Assembly: GCF_002878395.1 (NCBI RefSeq)
Contig: NW_025857967.1
Coordinates: 12,603 to 76,602, forward strand
Source of the DNA: Capsicum annuum
Taxonomy: Eukaryota > Streptophyta > Magnoliopsida > Solanales > Solanaceae
Length of the DNA stretch: 64,000 nt
Reading direction: 5' to 3'
Under the pieces are notes generated by a model. It was not told the DNA's origin. It made no database searches and saw only the letters and a list, made by a program, of their open reading frames with translations. This document shows positions 1 through 14,290 of the stretch, piece after piece. The position numbers and the translations under genes were made by a program. The first letter of the stretch is position 1. Every line of letters starts with the position of its first letter.

Positions 1-91
1 GGCAAACTTTAAACCAATGCATAAGACTCTACCCAAAGTAGTTTTTTGACAACCTAGGACACTTTAATATCTTAGGCTCTAATAATAAGTT
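1..91 (-). mobile_element. Internal edge and PBS remnant of an LTR retrotransposon
   Basis: The stretch GCTCTAATAATAAG near 76-90 is a decayed copy of the GCTCTGATACCAAG seen at 5330, where it is the complement of a primer-binding site for initiator-Met tRNA. It sits directly before a 'TTCACGACCC' LTR edge, so this is the start of the internal region of a minus-strand element that runs off the left end of the window. Read by similarity to the second copy only. Confidence 0.4.
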
Positions 92-2690
92 TTTTCACGA
101 CCCGAGGATAACCCCTAGTCACGACATGGTGCTTAAGGCCACAAGTGACCCCAAGCTAACCCATGGTCTGCTACCTGCTCTGAGAACTGAATAAAATAAA
201 AGTAGAAAATCATATACGGAAAATAAACAAATAAGGAACTATCAGTTTGAATACTAAAATATATAAAATGAAATGTCTAAAGTATCTGATTAACACTGGA
301 AAACTAGACTATCTATCTTAAACAACTGATAATAATTGAAAGTTGAATGATTGTCCAATTATTTGAAAAGTATCTAAGAATCATAAGGAGTTGATGGGAC
401 AAACCCCCAAATAACTCTAACTAACTAAATCATAATGAAATGTTTAAATAAATGAAATAACATATCACGTCCTCAATGGATGAGGATTCATGACTACAGT
501 CGCAGGGAATTGTTGAGTTGTTTAAGGATGGTTAGGAAATTGTGCGTCTGAACCTATGTTATTCGACAACATAGCTCAAGAGAAAGGTATTCGATTAGTA
601 CTTTGAATGCACTGGTACATGAGGTAAGGACTAACTAAAATACATGCAAAAATAGAATGTAATTACATGAACATGTAAAATTAAACTTGTAAGACCAAAC
701 ATTTCAATACACTGGAATTATCTAAATAACTGGTGCAGTTTGCATAACTCACTAAATAAATGCTTAAAATTGACTACTTAGTCTAGCAAAACTGAACTAA
801 AATAGACAGCCAATGCTGACTGAAACTGTGGGAGCTATCATGTAATCGACATAAACCATGGTTATTACAATGGAGTTCAATGTCTGACCATCATTGAGGA
901 GTGTTGTTCCATCCTTGACATCAGAGTGGAACCTAAACTGGAGTGATCACTAAGCAGAGCCCAATACGGGCAAAAGGGGAAACATTCTTTGGAAAGTCCC
1001 TAAATCATACAGGGGCACTTAGTTTCTAGGAAGTAGGATGCATTGAACCCACACTTCCCTGTCGGAGCTAAATCCTACTCCCAACCGAATGACATTGGTG
1101 TTATTCATGGTTTAACATAACATGGTACTGTACTGACAAGGATCAAATTGTTCTTGAAAATAGTAATAAAATCATGGTCTGACTAACATTTAATTTGAAA
1201 AGACTGAAATAGCAAGTAAACACATAGGTATCAAGTGTTCACAACCCACAATAACTGAATGGTTACTAAAATTTGACAACATTTGAATGATAATAGGAAG
1301 TCATAATTTAGAGACCCAAAAGATAATAAGTTTAGTGATCACTGAAGCACATGAATTTGAACGGGAGAGGGTGTAAGTCATTGGAAAACAACATGCTTAC
1401 ATGATTTAAATTCATAATTACATGGATTCAATTTAACTATATGTAAGAACCTGAGATTCAAAGCATTACATGACCTAGTTTTCATGGGACCATATGAGGA
1501 CATGAATTTAGCTCAATTTACTACGGAAAAATATGGATTGGCTTCATCTTGAATATGTGAAATCCCATAATGAAGTAAAACTCATAATTTAATAAAAGAG
1601 AGGGTTTTTTTGGGCTCAATGGGTGATAGAAACCCATTGATGAATATCCCACACACCTTAAAGTTCTTGGCTTTGTAGAGTAAACTTGACTTTTGAGACT
1701 TGGGAGATGATCTTGAGAAGAAACCCTAATCTTGTTCTTAAGAATGGAAATAGAGATTTTGTGTGGTTTAATTGATGGAAAATAGACGAAAAGTAATGTC
1801 ACTTTGGGTTAAATATCATGGGTTGGGAGTTGTATGGGGTGAAAATACCAAAAAACCCTTTGAAACCTTCTGGAAATCATTTGGAAGGCATCCCGATGTG
1901 TTTGGGTATGACTCATATTTTTGGGGTATGAGTCATACCATGAGGCATAACCAGGAACCCAAATTTAGACCCCTACTATTGTGGCTACGAATTCTCTTGA
2001 CGACTTTTATGGCCTTCATATGGTCATCATAAGGGTTCATACTCTATTGGCAGCATTGATAGTGCTTTAATAATTTGGCCATAACTTTTCACCCCAATAT
2101 CGTATCAAGGAAAAAATTTTTATTGTTGGAAAGGTAATTCCATTATATATTTATTGGTGAATCTTTTGCTCATAAATTCTTCGTAGAACAAAAGTTATGC
2201 TCATTTGGAGATGATTATAATTATATACATCCCAAGAATTTAGTCATTATAGGATATTTTGACTTGTCTATAGGTTATGAGATATTTGAGGACTTAATAT
2301 ATGTCCAAGTAACTTATTAAGATATGAAACATGAGGATTGATTCTTCGATCCTTTACTGATCAAGATACGAGTCATCTCTTACGACTGGTAACGTGTTAT
2401 ACAACTAGCACTCATCCTCTCGTAACCTGGACAAAACTCATCTCACCTCACACTAATTTTTTATGACTTAACATGTATGACTCATATGATCACCATACCA
2501 CTTCCAAGTAATGAGTCATACTTCAAATAAAGTATCATTAATCACACATTATCAAAGGTATGAGTTGAACATATGACTCATATGATGTCCATACAAATCT
2601 AAGGCATGATTTATATGTTGTATAGTAATTTCAAAACACAAGGTATGACATCTAATCATTTTGGGCATCTGAAGTCCAACCCAAACAAGA
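92..2690 (-). repeat. LTR-like segment, Ty3/gypsy type (copy 1)
   Basis: On the plus strand it opens with TTCACGACCCGAGG, a decayed form of the TGTCACGACCC edge found at 5346. Further in it carries repeated short tokens such as ATGACTCAT and ATGAGTCAT near 1905-1945 and 2340-2600, as do the other copies of this family near their opposite edge. It holds no credible ORF. The right edge is approximate; part of the segment could be a second LTR joined to the first. Confidence 0.4.
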
Positions 2691-2730
2691 TACAACCCTC
2701 AATACCCAACCATAACCACCCAATACCCTA

Positions 2731-4620
2731 TGCTAGATGAATTCCAAACATATAACAAGATAGAACAATTATAATTGAAAAATATTTAATAGAGTGCATA
2801 AACATATCCATCCAAACTTCCAACCAAGCATCCAAATAGTGTTAGGCCTAATATTAATACCAATGCCAAGTATAACACCAATACCGGCACTGCCCATGCC
2901 CATAGTAGTCACTCAAAGCCTCTAACTAAATCCAAGAACATCCAATCGAGACATTCCCCTGACCATAACCAAAACCAACGTCAAATAAAGAAACAAAAGA
3001 ATGAAAATAAGTCCATGGCATCAAATGGAGTCTTTTGGAATGTGGAAGCTCACAACTTCAGTCCAACAAAGAGTTGTTCCCGAATCCAAGATCAACAAGC
3101 AGAAAGAGTACTGTGGCGTGTTCCTACATCGCGTGGGGATTCAACACACGAAGATGGGTTAGCGGGTGAATGCTGGCATGTACTTAGAAGTAAGGATAAA
3201 ATAATGCATTTATTCAAACTCGAAGGAATTAATCTTATGGAATCACATACATACATATATATTCCTTACCGAGAAAGGGAACCGTGTTTAGCATGCATTT
3301 AAAACCTTTATCCTACGCAATATAGCTTTACTGTCATAATCCAGCCATAGGCTATATGGGTCAAATTTTACCCTCTGAATGGGTCCAATGCGTGTAATTT
3401 TGCAAACAGGAGATATCATAGGGGCATGGGGGATTCTCATGTACCCCACAAATATATGGTCATCATGCCAACACTCATGTCGCCAAATGTGAGTTTCCAA
3501 TGTCCGTTCATCAGACTCACACCTTCACAATTAGATATTACAACCTGCCATTTATGACTAGTTAAAACATTTAGCACATAACCAAACCACTATTTTCAAG
3601 ATTCAATTATCAAGGCATTATGAAGTGGTATCGTCATACGGACTATAGTTTCCAAGCAATGTCATTATCTTTGTCTTAGGGGATTCCCATTTACCCCACA
3701 AGATTTTCAATTAAATCAAAGCCATGGCCACGAAGGACTTCCCCATCCATTTAAAATCAACCAAACCAATTTAAGTTCTATTACCATATTATGCTATATA
3801 GAGTTATTAATGATAGTCAAGCTATGTGACAAAATCATTCTCATAGGTATTTTAACAAACATGTTGAGGGCATGAAATTTCAAAACCCAAACATTACCAT
3901 AATAATACCATGAAAACCATCCACTAAAACAAGCTTTTAGTTGAACTAACAATGACGGATGAGTAGCATGCCTTAGAATACAAGGACGAAAGAGACAAAC
4001 CATCCATTTAGAGCCTTAACTAATTGCATTGAAGAAAACCCTAGCGTTTCTTGAAGTAAGAGCTTGAGAGAGATTTGAGAGTGCTTAACGAGTGTTTGCT
4101 TATTAATAATAGGTTAAGAAATTGTCCAAAGGTGTTTTATGTCATGGGTAAAAAAGGAGTTAAGTGGGAAATATCCAGAATACCCCCAACTTAAACTGTA
4201 AAAAAAATATAAGAGGGTACGGTTGGACCCCTCAACTTGTATCCATACCATACGAGTGGTAGCCTCTACTCATAATTGGATCAGAAAGATGGATACCACA
4301 TTCTCTATAACATACGATTCCATGGGCAAAACTTGTACCATTACTATACAACTAGTTCCTTTATGTCGTACCCTAAGCAGGAAATCTATGCTAGACACTA
4401 ACAATATACGATTGGTACTATACTTCTCATATGATGAACATACGACTCATCACCAGCAACATATAACCACAATAGAAACCTAACCATCAAAGACAAGACA
4501 ACTTACGAGTTTTATCACCTAACTCATACCCACACCATACGACTAGTATGGTAAGTTGTATGATGACCAGAAAGCTCATGATGTGAGAAATTTGCAAGGT
4601 CAAAAACCCAGGGTGTACCA
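2731..4620 (-). repeat. LTR of a Ty3/gypsy element, inserted in a gag gene (copy 2)
   Basis: In the minus direction it starts TGGTACACCC at 4620 and runs left through a zone of TACGACT/TACGAGT tokens (4220-4560), the text around 2870-3180 shared with 59245-59660, and ends near 2731 in 'ATTCCAAACATATAAC', also seen at 9150 and 59250. The terminal ~130 bp expected from copy 4 are missing. Its start interrupts the gag reading frame of the neighbour right after the conserved QWY block; the 5 bp outside the start are AAAGA (minus strand), a candidate TSD half. Confidence 0.6.
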
Positions 4621-5329
4621 TCTTTATACCACTGATAAACTACATCTTTCAATTGATATGAAGCACACACCATAACCTCTAGATCTGTATCATGAATCAC
4701 CCTAAAGATATTCTCCATCTTATCAATGAACCCCTATAGATCCTCCTAAACTTTAACGCTTGTAATGGTTAGGGGATTCAGCCTCATAAACTAGCCAACC
4801 CAGGTGACCTCGAAAGAATAAGCAATAGAACAAACATGGTTAGGCTGAAGAAACTGTGATGGAACCAACTAAGTAAGAATATGAATAGACTTATGGAACT
4901 CTACATTAGGGATATCTCCCTGAGGCGAATGAGCATGAGTGTCACCATCTTGGGATGTCCGAGGAGGACTAGTAGGGACTGGTGTAATAATATGTAGAGC
5001 GGTATAATTAAGTGTGAGGACCATAGATCGGGTCTTCACTTTATAAATAGGTTGAGTCCTTTTTATATTCTCCTCAGATTGAATAAAGTTACCAATACAG
5101 TTTCCATAAATATCAAATCTTTGAGGAAGCATGATCTGAAATGTGAGGAAGCCAAGAATTAGAGATGTTTCATAGAACTAGACTTTACAATAAGAAATCG
5201 AATAAAATTAAAGGAAATTTTCCTAAATCCCTTGTAGCCTCCTCCTTATAAATATGGCATCCTCCTACAGACCTATAAAATGGACTCTACACGACACGAC
5301 TTTGTTGACACCCAATGACCCTAAAGCAT
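4621..5329 (-). pseudogene. gag: Broken gag gene of a Ty3/gypsy retrotransposon
   Basis: Translated on the minus strand, this shows the hallmark of the plant Ty3/gypsy gag (retrotrans_gag) domain: a stretch reading FIDKMENIFRVIHDTDLE followed by YQLKDVVYQWYKDG, matching the usual 'AAYQLKDVAxxWY' block of a capsid precursor. Upstream pieces (about 4869-5132 and 4740-4800) give the poorly conserved N-terminal part and a 'FMRLNPLTITSVKV' block that precedes the core in this family. There are in-frame stops between the pieces, and the gene ends abruptly at 4621 where LTR copy 2 is inserted. Gag would package element RNA in virus-like particles; this copy cannot. No pol is left next to it. Confidence 0.7.
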
Positions 5330-5341
5330 GCTCTGATACCA
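5330..5341 (-). other. Primer-binding site (initiator-Met tRNA type)
   Basis: GCTCTGATACCA on the plus strand is TGGTATCAGAGC on the minus strand, the standard initiator-Met PBS of many plant LTR retrotransposons. It lies 4 bp from the LTR edge at 5346 and fixes the element's orientation as minus. Confidence 0.8.
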
Positions 5342-5345
5342 AGCT

Positions 5346-6860
5346 TGTCACGACCCAAACCAAGGCCTTGTCATGATTGGTATCCTAGGGCCACCATGGA
5401 TCGAAGACCACCCCTACCCTAATCTCAAGAGCACAATAATAAAACTAAAGCAGAAGCCAATCAAGATAGTAATAAAATATTAATAGATAACTCAAATAAA
5501 AATTAAGAGTCAAAACACCAATCAACCCACAATTGTCCACAATAATCTCTAAAACTCGAATAGCAACTTAGTCGGATATGCCCTTGACTATGATAAAAAT
5601 AAAATAATCCATCAATACTTAGTCAATAATAAAAGAATAATGAAGTTGTAAGGCCTTTCGAAGGATGGAGGCTCATCACTTCATAGCAACCCAACAAATA
5701 TGATCAACCACTTAACGCTACATAGGAGCAACAAAAAAGTCATCGAACCCTAATTTATGACATAGTGTACCATCCTAGGATGGTTAGTGGAATAACCACT
5801 AGCATGTAACTCAGGGAAAGTGATAACATAATGCCATGTAAAAAATTAGTCAAACCACATGGACATATTTATATATAGATATATAGTATGCCGTGATAGG
5901 GTAAAGGGGTCATGAACATGATAGTTTAAACCATTAACCTAAACTATGTATCTTAATCCATCCTAAAGACACCCATGGGCTATATGGGTTCAGCTCTCCT
6001 TACTGAAAGGGGCCAAGTGCGTGTTAGCCAGATGAACTGAGGAAAAATTAAGGAAAAACTAAATCCACCAAAGCAATAGCCATCCTAAGATATATATATA
6101 TATATATACATATATCAAAGGTAGATCAAGAACACAGTCATTAATACTAATTCCATACCAAAATCCATTCAATTTTAGGAAACCTATGTCCCTTAACAAA
6201 TTATTTAAATAATGCACCCAATCACTACCAAAAGCATCAGTTTAAAGCATGAATAATCAATTTAAAATAAGGGATGAGTAATTTTCTTGGTAATAATAAA
6301 AAATGCTCAACCTAATTTAAAAATACATAATTAAATCACATGAATATCCTTTATATTGATTCCACTAAGTAAAATTCAAGTTTAGGGAAGTGAAACATGC
6401 ATGAAATAACAAAAAATTTAAGTTAATTTTATGTTTTGGAGCCCAGATGATGAATTAACTATAAAACCCTTGAATATTCTTGGGTTTTGAGTTTTAGAGA
6501 CAATGAGAATGATTTGATCTTTTAAAATAGAAGGGAATTAGGTTATTTTATGATTAAAGGTCGTACAAGACGTAAAAAGACCAAAAACCTCTCACCACAA
6601 GTGCAAAAAGAAAAAATAGACCAAATTAAAACACTGGCGTGGTATGCCAGTATCACAGAGGTTAGCCTTCGTGCCACACCAATATCATAGAGGTTAACCT
6701 TTGTGACACTTCCTTATCACAAACCCTCACTACATTGGGGTCCCAAAATGACTCCAAACCCATTTTTAAAAATATAAAACTTTTTCAAAATACCCTTTTA
6801 ATATCCCTAAACATAATTCAAGTCAAAATTTGACATTATTCATGTGGGAGGGTCAAAAAT
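5346..6860 (-). repeat. 5' LTR of the gag-bearing Ty3/gypsy element (copy 3)
   Basis: It begins TGTCACGACCC on the plus strand right after the PBS, so it is the 5' LTR of the minus-strand element whose gag lies at 4621-5329. An AT microsatellite sits at 6090-6107. At 6640-6710 a short motif containing 'TATCACAGAGGTTAGCCT' occurs twice in tandem. The far edge, near TGACCCTCCCACATG (minus strand, ~6860), is a guess. Confidence 0.55.
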
Positions 6861-9039
6861 AAAATTATCAAAGTTGTATAGGGTCTCATATATAAATTGA
6901 AATCCTAAAGTCCAGTTATTAGAAGGGTTAAAAAGTAAAGGGTATAAATGTGTATGACCAAACTAGATTGTAAGTTGAATCGAGTTGAATGAATGTATAA
7001 TAGAGTATGGTCTTGAACTTAGTAATTATTTGAATGTAAGGATTTCTAGATAATAGTAGAATCCCCAATTTCAGTATGAATATAGGGTGATTGGTTTAAT
7101 AAATTAATTACTAGATTTTAGATTTTATTTAGCTGAATGTGTTGTAAATAACTACTTGAATTTTATGAATAAGGCTTGATAATGCTTAATTGAATAATAG
7201 AGTATTGGTATTTGGACATTCTACAATAGATTAAACCAATTTTTGACTTAGTGTGTTGGAGTATGGTTGTTGTTTACTTGAATTGATTAACTCGAGTTGA
7301 CCATGCATATGGGTTGTTGTCTATTGTTTTAATGAGTACTTAAGTAATGTAATTTTTAAATAATATCCTAAGTGTTAATCACAATCAAGATTATGGTTAT
7401 TACGGTCATTTATTATTAAGGTTAATCAAAATAGATTATATTATAATAAGTATTGGTATTAAAAATGTAAGATTATGTTGGATGACATTTAATGTGAAGG
7501 GTGATGTATGAATAATGAGATTAAGTATGAAGGTATGAGGGAAATGTCAATTGTATATTTTGGCTACTAGAAATGGATTAGATATAACTAAGTCTGCAAC
7601 AATATGAATGGAATATGCTTATACAACATAAGTGGATGAATGTAATATGGATAGAATTAGTATATAAGTTGTCAGCCTTCCTTTTTGTGGTTTTTGTATT
7701 TTATTTAGGTAATCTAACCTTTGTCTGTCGATAATACCTACAAGTATAAGTTGTTTTTATTGATTATACATTTGCTATACCACTTTTGGGGTATAGTATG
7801 GTGGCCCAAATTTGTTGATGTTTCTCAGATGACATGGATAGTAATCTCCGACATCTTCTACTTCTTTCATTCATGGTGGAAGTTGTGTCTAGTCTTATCT
7901 TTCTTAGTTTAGAAGCTCTTGTACCTATTTAGACTAGGTCCTTGGGGTAGATTTCATTCCACATTAAATTTTTGTAAAATATTTTGTAATAAGGAATGTA
8001 TTTTTGTCATTTATTTATGACTTCCTATTATCTTCTTAAATTGTGGTAAGGGGTTCTCCTATCTAGGTTAATTAGAATAGGTGCCTTTATGATGCGGTAA
8101 TTTAGGTCATGAGAGGTTGATACCATAAGAACAAAATATCTATACACTATGATGTTTATAGTATGTCTAAAAGTATAGATGGAGTACCGTCAGACACTCA
8201 TTAATTGATTACAAAGAAATAGTTAATGTACAAATAGTAAAATATGCTAAATAAAAAGTCTAAGAAATACCCTATGATAGTTTTGATCACGTTTTGTACT
8301 CCAATATTTTCCTTTAATAAATTTTGAATAAAAAATAATTTAAGAGGATATATATTATATTAAGAAACACCGAAGAGACCCCTCCATCTGAGACTTGGAA
8401 AATGGTCAAAATTTGACCCTGCCTGTGTGTTCATTTCAATGTGTGAGCATCTTCCGTTCGCATCATAAGCCCCAGTTGCCGACCCTACAAAAAATTTTAT
8501 TCACTGTTAAATTTTAAGTAGGTGTACCTTTGACCATCATTCGCTATGGAAATCACTTTGTAACCCTCAAACTTTTCATTTGATTTTTCTTTTCTAGATT
8601 TGGATTTTTATGACATCTTTTTCGCTTTATATGACATCTTTTTTTCTTATTTTTACACCTTTCACCTAAATAGCACAAAACACCTCATATAAGTGAAATG
8701 TCAAAAAATCAAGCATACACTAGTTGAGGATAATCACAATAGAATGGGATGCTGTCTTTATTTTGGTGGTAGAAATGGAAAAAATTCTATGATCATTGAG
8801 GGTCATTTAATTGATAGAGCATCTGTTCTATGGTTCAAGAAATAGGTCATTTGGGCATAGACTTTACTAGACAAAGCATTTGTCTGCTACATTCTATTAG
8901 AAAATGATCTTAATTTATTCTCATAATTATCCAAATAATGCATGACTTTATATGTTTCAAAATGGATTCATACACCTTTTGCTTTTATATCTTATCCACC
9001 AATGTAAATCTCATTCTTTTACTTTGATAGCTAATATAT
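6861..9039. other. Intergenic repeat-derived sequence, no gene seen
   Basis: No ORF with recognisable domains. The part near 7680-8050 resembles non-coding ends of Solanaceae gypsy elements (known to me only as a general look), and 8370-8700 is unassigned. Nothing here supports a gene. Confidence 0.4.
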
Positions 9040-9656
9040 TATGACTCGAACCAGGTCTTGGACACGACGGGTATCTCAAGTCCACCATGGATCGGAGACC
9101 AACCCCTTTGCCTAGTCAAATAGAACATAATACGCTAATGATGGCTAAATTCCAAACATATAACAACATAGATAAAGATAAACTCATGAAGTCTAAGATA
9201 CATCAACAACCAATACCCAATCCATAGTAATCCACAAAGCCTCTTGTAAAACCGAATTAATTTAAGTTGGGACATGCACCAGATGATAGAAAAAATAAGT
9301 AAAAACAAAGTCTATTATAATATATTAACTAAGAAGCAACGACCTTCCAAAAGAAGGAGGCTCACCAAATTAATCTAACTGTTGACACCCAGAAATCCTA
9401 TCACTGCGCAAAAAAAGTAGAAGTGTTTTTAGTGCCTGCATTGTGTGTGGATACAACATCCAGATATGGTTAGCGGACTGAGTTCTAGCATGTAACACAA
9501 GAATAAGGGGGTAAAATAATGCCATAATCAACCATTAAAAATCAGACAAAATGTAATTCACATAATTATATGGCAATACATATAAATATATCATATGATG
9601 GGGTAGGGAACAAGGTTTAGCATGAGCTTTATATCATTAATCTGGAATGTCTAGCT
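9040..9656 (-). repeat. LTR piece of the same gypsy family (copy 4), cut by element C
   Basis: Opens TGACTCGAACCAGG, a decayed TGTCACGACCC edge, followed by 'CCACCATGGATCGGAGACC', nearly identical to 5390-5410 in copy 3. It stops at 9656, where the 3' LTR of element C begins. Confidence 0.6.
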
Positions 9657-11122
9657 TGATCATTGACAAAACTCACCTATGTCGTAGTTTTGATATATGT
9701 CGATCATTGTCAATAAATGTCAAATTACGTTAAGGTCAAATCCCCAAGGAGTGAATCTAGTCTTCAAACCCTATAGGTATTGACAATGTCTAATTGTATG
9801 CCCATAGTGTAAACGAAATGAAATACATGAATTAAAATTTTATGGGTATGGTTTGGAACAGTTGTTTTACCAAAGTCTATTCAAACCAGCAATTAAAGGC
9901 ATTAATTGTGAATGAGATTTTAATATAAGATAAGTCTTGAAATTATGTCTTCCTAGGCGCAAATAATGCATGGGTTCATGATAATTGGATTCAAATTCTA
10001 GTCATTAACCACATGGGTATGCTTGGTTAGGAGTTCTTCATGCTAATCTTTCAACCAAACCACAAGATTATCACCCAAGGATCCTTCAAATACCTTATGG
10101 GTGTGGCTAGAAAAACCACCAAATACCTCAATCGGGAATTCTTATTTCAAGGAAGATGCCCAAGACCAAGCAAATTCTCAATACACCCCCATTTATAAGA
10201 TAGTAGAAGGAGAAAAAACTATATCTACCTATTGTTAACTATTTACTTGTAACCCATATCCCTCTTTCAAGAATGATATAGGATCTGAAAGTACAATCGT
10301 ATCCCTCTTTCAAGGATGATGCGGGATTTTGGAATTTTGGGGTTTTCACCCGCAAATCTATTTTGGGAATTTGGGGTTTTCACCCACAAACCCAACCAAA
10401 AAAAGCAAACATTAGTGAAACCCATCATTAATTACCAAGAATCTACACTAATAGATCACAACACATATATATTTGCACCCTATTTCAACATAAACCCATG
10501 ATATATATATAGCTACTCATGAAGTTAGGGAAAAGAGATATACCAAAAGGATAATTCAATGCTTCCATGGAAATTGAAAGTAAGAAGATTATCCAATTTA
10601 ACTTTAATTTCACTAAATTCAAATTAAAAATTTAAACACAATAGTTTTCCCAAATTAGTAGGGTTTACAAAGCCTCTAAATTAATTTTTGTAAAGTGTAG
10701 CATCCCAAAATAAGAAAGGGTTTTTTCCTTATGTGGGATTTGGGGTCGGATATTGAAAATTATACAATTTCTCCTGAGCATAAACCTGCTATGTCATGAT
10801 TACTCCAACTTGTTTGGGATCGCCGTAAGTCCCTATCGATTGCCGACAATTAACTAAGCTTGACTTGTCACGATCGCGACCCTCAGACTTCGAGTGTAGT
10901 AACTAAGGGTCGATTCTCCTTCAACTTTTCCAACTTTTGCACTTCTTTTCCCCTTTTGATCCCTTTTCAACCCATTTCACTCTTTTTCTTCCTATCAACT
11001 GTAGATCTGCAATATGTGAGAATTAGTGCATTCAAATGATGAAATTGTCTCATTCATATGATAAAACCATAGTAGTGTGCATGAATTTGGACTTAAATGA
11101 GTTAAAAATTTACCACTCATCA
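9657..11122 (-). repeat. 3' LTR of element C
   Basis: In the minus direction it starts TGATGAGTGGTAA at 11122 and ends GTCAATGATCA at 9657, about 1466 bp. It matches the LTR of element A in order: the opening TGATGAG, the block with 'TTGATGGATGAAAGCC'-type text (10270-10390 here), and the closing GCATTATCA/CAATGATCA. The middle (10560-10900) is more diverged. Confidence 0.65.
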
Positions 11123-12999
11123 ACAAACCCAACTTAAACCTTTGCTTGTCCTCAAGGAACACTACCTCTTGCAAATTTAACCCATTTATACAACCAAATG
11201 ATCCCAATGACTTCATTCACGATTAGCACCAACATATAGCTCTCAAACATGGGAAAATCCATTCTCACGACTCCCCTAAACAAAAATTACCATTTCAAGC
11301 ATGCATAAGACTATAAGGAACCAAAATGCCACTATTACTAACTCTCTAGAAGTGAATCCCTATTGATAGTAACTCAACTATACTCTTTTACCTCTTATTT
11401 TGGAAAATGATAATCTTACCTACCTCGATTCACTTACATGCCACCTCACCAAAAGGAAATACCACATACCAAATTATCTAATATGAAATAAGGGATTTTA
11501 GTGCAAAACACTCTCTCAATGCAAACAAGTACCATAGCATAGGCTTGCCCTTATTTTTAATTACCACTACAATGAGTGCACTTCGTTGGAGATCTCAAAT
11601 GAATTTTTAAGCTTTTAACATAGTTTAGGGAAAATGGTATGAAATCATTTAGGATCAATGTGACTACACCCTTCTTGAACATCTACATCACACTATTTTC
11701 ACCCAACTTTGGACCATGGACCACTTCATTTATTTCTAAAATTAACACATGCATATTTTTGCTATCTTGATTTACCCAATTCTTTAAAAGCATTTTCTTT
11801 TGACAATTTTTATTGCACTCCATCATATTCCTTATTTTGATGATTCTTTTATTTGTAACTTTTTTAATTTCTCTGTTTACTTAGAATCATAGTCATCCAC
11901 TTACATTATCATGGCCAAAGCTAATCTTTTCAAAACTTACCACCCCAACTTAGGCATTTGGCCTTAATTTTCATTTTCCAAGTTCAAGGACGGTAGCGTT
12001 CAAAAGAGGGAAAAACTTTTAATGGTTCAAGGCTTGTAATGTGGTTGCCAAAGAAATGCTTGAAGGCTCAAAATGGTAACTAAGGATACTATTCTGAGTA
12101 GGTTATTTAGGCTAAATTGGGCTCCTAATGTTCACCAACAAACCCTAAGATAATTTCACCAACCAAGTATAATCACAATTAGCCTTGAGAGACTAACGGG
12201 GCAAGTTATAGATTGTACTAGTATGCATGAGAGTTAAAAAATTATACAAACTGCACATGCATGTAAAATTTTCAAGGAGGATCAATTGCACTTCGTACTA
12301 GAGACAAAAGGGAGTATTAGCTAATTTCGACAAGCGAAAGACTTTGGAGACACAAAAAGAGGTTTTGTTACAAATTTTGTCACATCAATGCCCTTGGTTT
12401 TTCAAAAATTTTTAGACAGAGGAGGGTGTTTGCTTCGCATTTGCACCATACACAAGTTGCTATTTATGGTACACAAATAAGCCATCGTCTCACTTTTTTT
12501 CTTTCACACAGACAAACCATATAGCTACTCATACTTTACCATAGATATAAGTGTGATCCCAAATCCAAAATACCACAGGTACTTAGATTTCTCTTGCATT
12601 TATATCTCCAATGCTACAGGCACTCATTGTTCCAATGTATCTATAGCTCAAAACCCAATCATGACTATTTTCCCTTAAGAATGTTGTCACTCAATCTATC
12701 ATCAGTAAAGGCACATTCGATATTATAATAAACAAGATAAAACTAAACAAAATAAAAATCAAACAAGCAACTAATTTATGAAATATGGTCACCATCAGAG
12801 TGACCAAATATTAAAACCCAAAATAAAATAAAAATCATCCAGATAAATATCAAAACATCCAAAAATATATCAATGATACAAGGAAAATGAATTAATATGG
12901 AGACAGGCACCCCCAACAAAAATTTGCAGTGACCTTACTACATAATCAATAAAGCATAAAGAAAGTAAAAGGGTGCTCATTGTAACTGTATCAAGTGTT

Positions 13000-14290
13000 A
13001 TTGTTGCTCTTAGACTTAGAATCACCTCTAGCATCATCAGAACTGGACCACTCAGTTAGGTCTTTGTCATCATTATCAACTCTAGAATAAGAAAGTCTGT
13101 CTTTGGGTTTTAGGATCTTCCAAAAGCTCTTCAACCCCTTCTATATCATGGTGAAGAACTTATCTCTCTTCTTCTCCCTCATCTTCATCTTTTTATATGA
13201 CTCCCTGAGCTCCCAGTGATAATATACCAAAGATAAGTAGGTCCTAAAAAGCCTATCTATAGTGTCCCCTTGCATCCTCTGATCCTCTAGGTATTTCACA
13301 TAATCGGACCAGGCAACATAGGAATATTGGGAGATGGAAGACTTTCCTGGCCCCTGTGGAAGATTGGATACTAGCTCCATAATCGCTCTTATATCTATAG
13401 AGATTTCATCAATCAGCCCTACTGTGGATGGCTTGCATGAGTATGTGTCATTACTTGTCGATATACCCAGGTCGATCATCCTCTTCATGCTCTTGATAGG
13501 TACTCCCTCACCCTAAATCTTGAGAGGATAAATAGGGTTGTTTTGGTGCACCTAAGTATCTCAAGGGTACTCATCATCATGAGTTCTTTAACACAGCTCA
13601 GTAATCAACGAAGGGAATAAGTGGAGCGTACCACCATAGATTTTAAAATACTTACTGTCTAAGATCACAAACCGACCAAAATTTAATGAAATATTGTCTA
13701 TTATAAAAGAAACCATGCTAACTCTAATATCTGGAACAACAATCATATGTGTGCATAGAGAAACCTTGCTACAAATGATGTCCACCAATATCCTTGCCTC
13801 TACAGTGAAATCATTCATCGATATAGCCCTTTTGGTGGCCTCCCAAGGAATCTCCCTGCCAGGGCATAGCTTTTCAGCCATCAAACTCTATGGTTCAGAC
13901 CCCTTCTCCTAAAATTGGCTCATGTCTTCATGTAACAACCCATAGAAATCATTAATTTGTTCGACATCGAAGTGTAAATTCTTCCTCCAAATATACACAA
14001 CTAGTTCATAGAAAGATTCTACGCTAAGGTTGGTATAGAATTACCTTAATCAACGATCATTTGCTCGATAAGGATACGGGGCAAAATAATTCCAACCAGT
14101 GGATACCAAGCAGATATGGAATGCTGAGATCTTATCTGTCACCTTATCTAAGCAAATGCCTCTCTCCAGGATTAATTTGGCTTTGGAGAGGTCGACATAA
14201 TATTGATGGTTGCATTTTAGGGCCTTGAACCAGGTTTGACCATATTTTTCCATGCTGAGCCTTGAAAACATAAGAAAAAACAACATTCAT
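13000..14290 (-). pseudogene. Decayed 'putative plant transposon protein' ORF of element C
   Basis: Three minus-strand open stretches (about 14050-14253, 13588-13884, 13141-13488) line up as one broken coding region. The first has EKYGQTWFKALKCNHQYY and ends with 'YFAPYPYRANDR'; the second begins LCPGREIPWEATKRAISMND and continues with a CTHM...VPDIR...ISLNFGR block. The same blocks in the same order occur on the plus strand at 55369-56640 in element A. This resembles the domain annotated in plants as 'putative plant transposon protein', common in Athila-like elements; its function is not known to me. Stops and frameshifts separate the blocks, so no full protein is made. Confidence 0.6.
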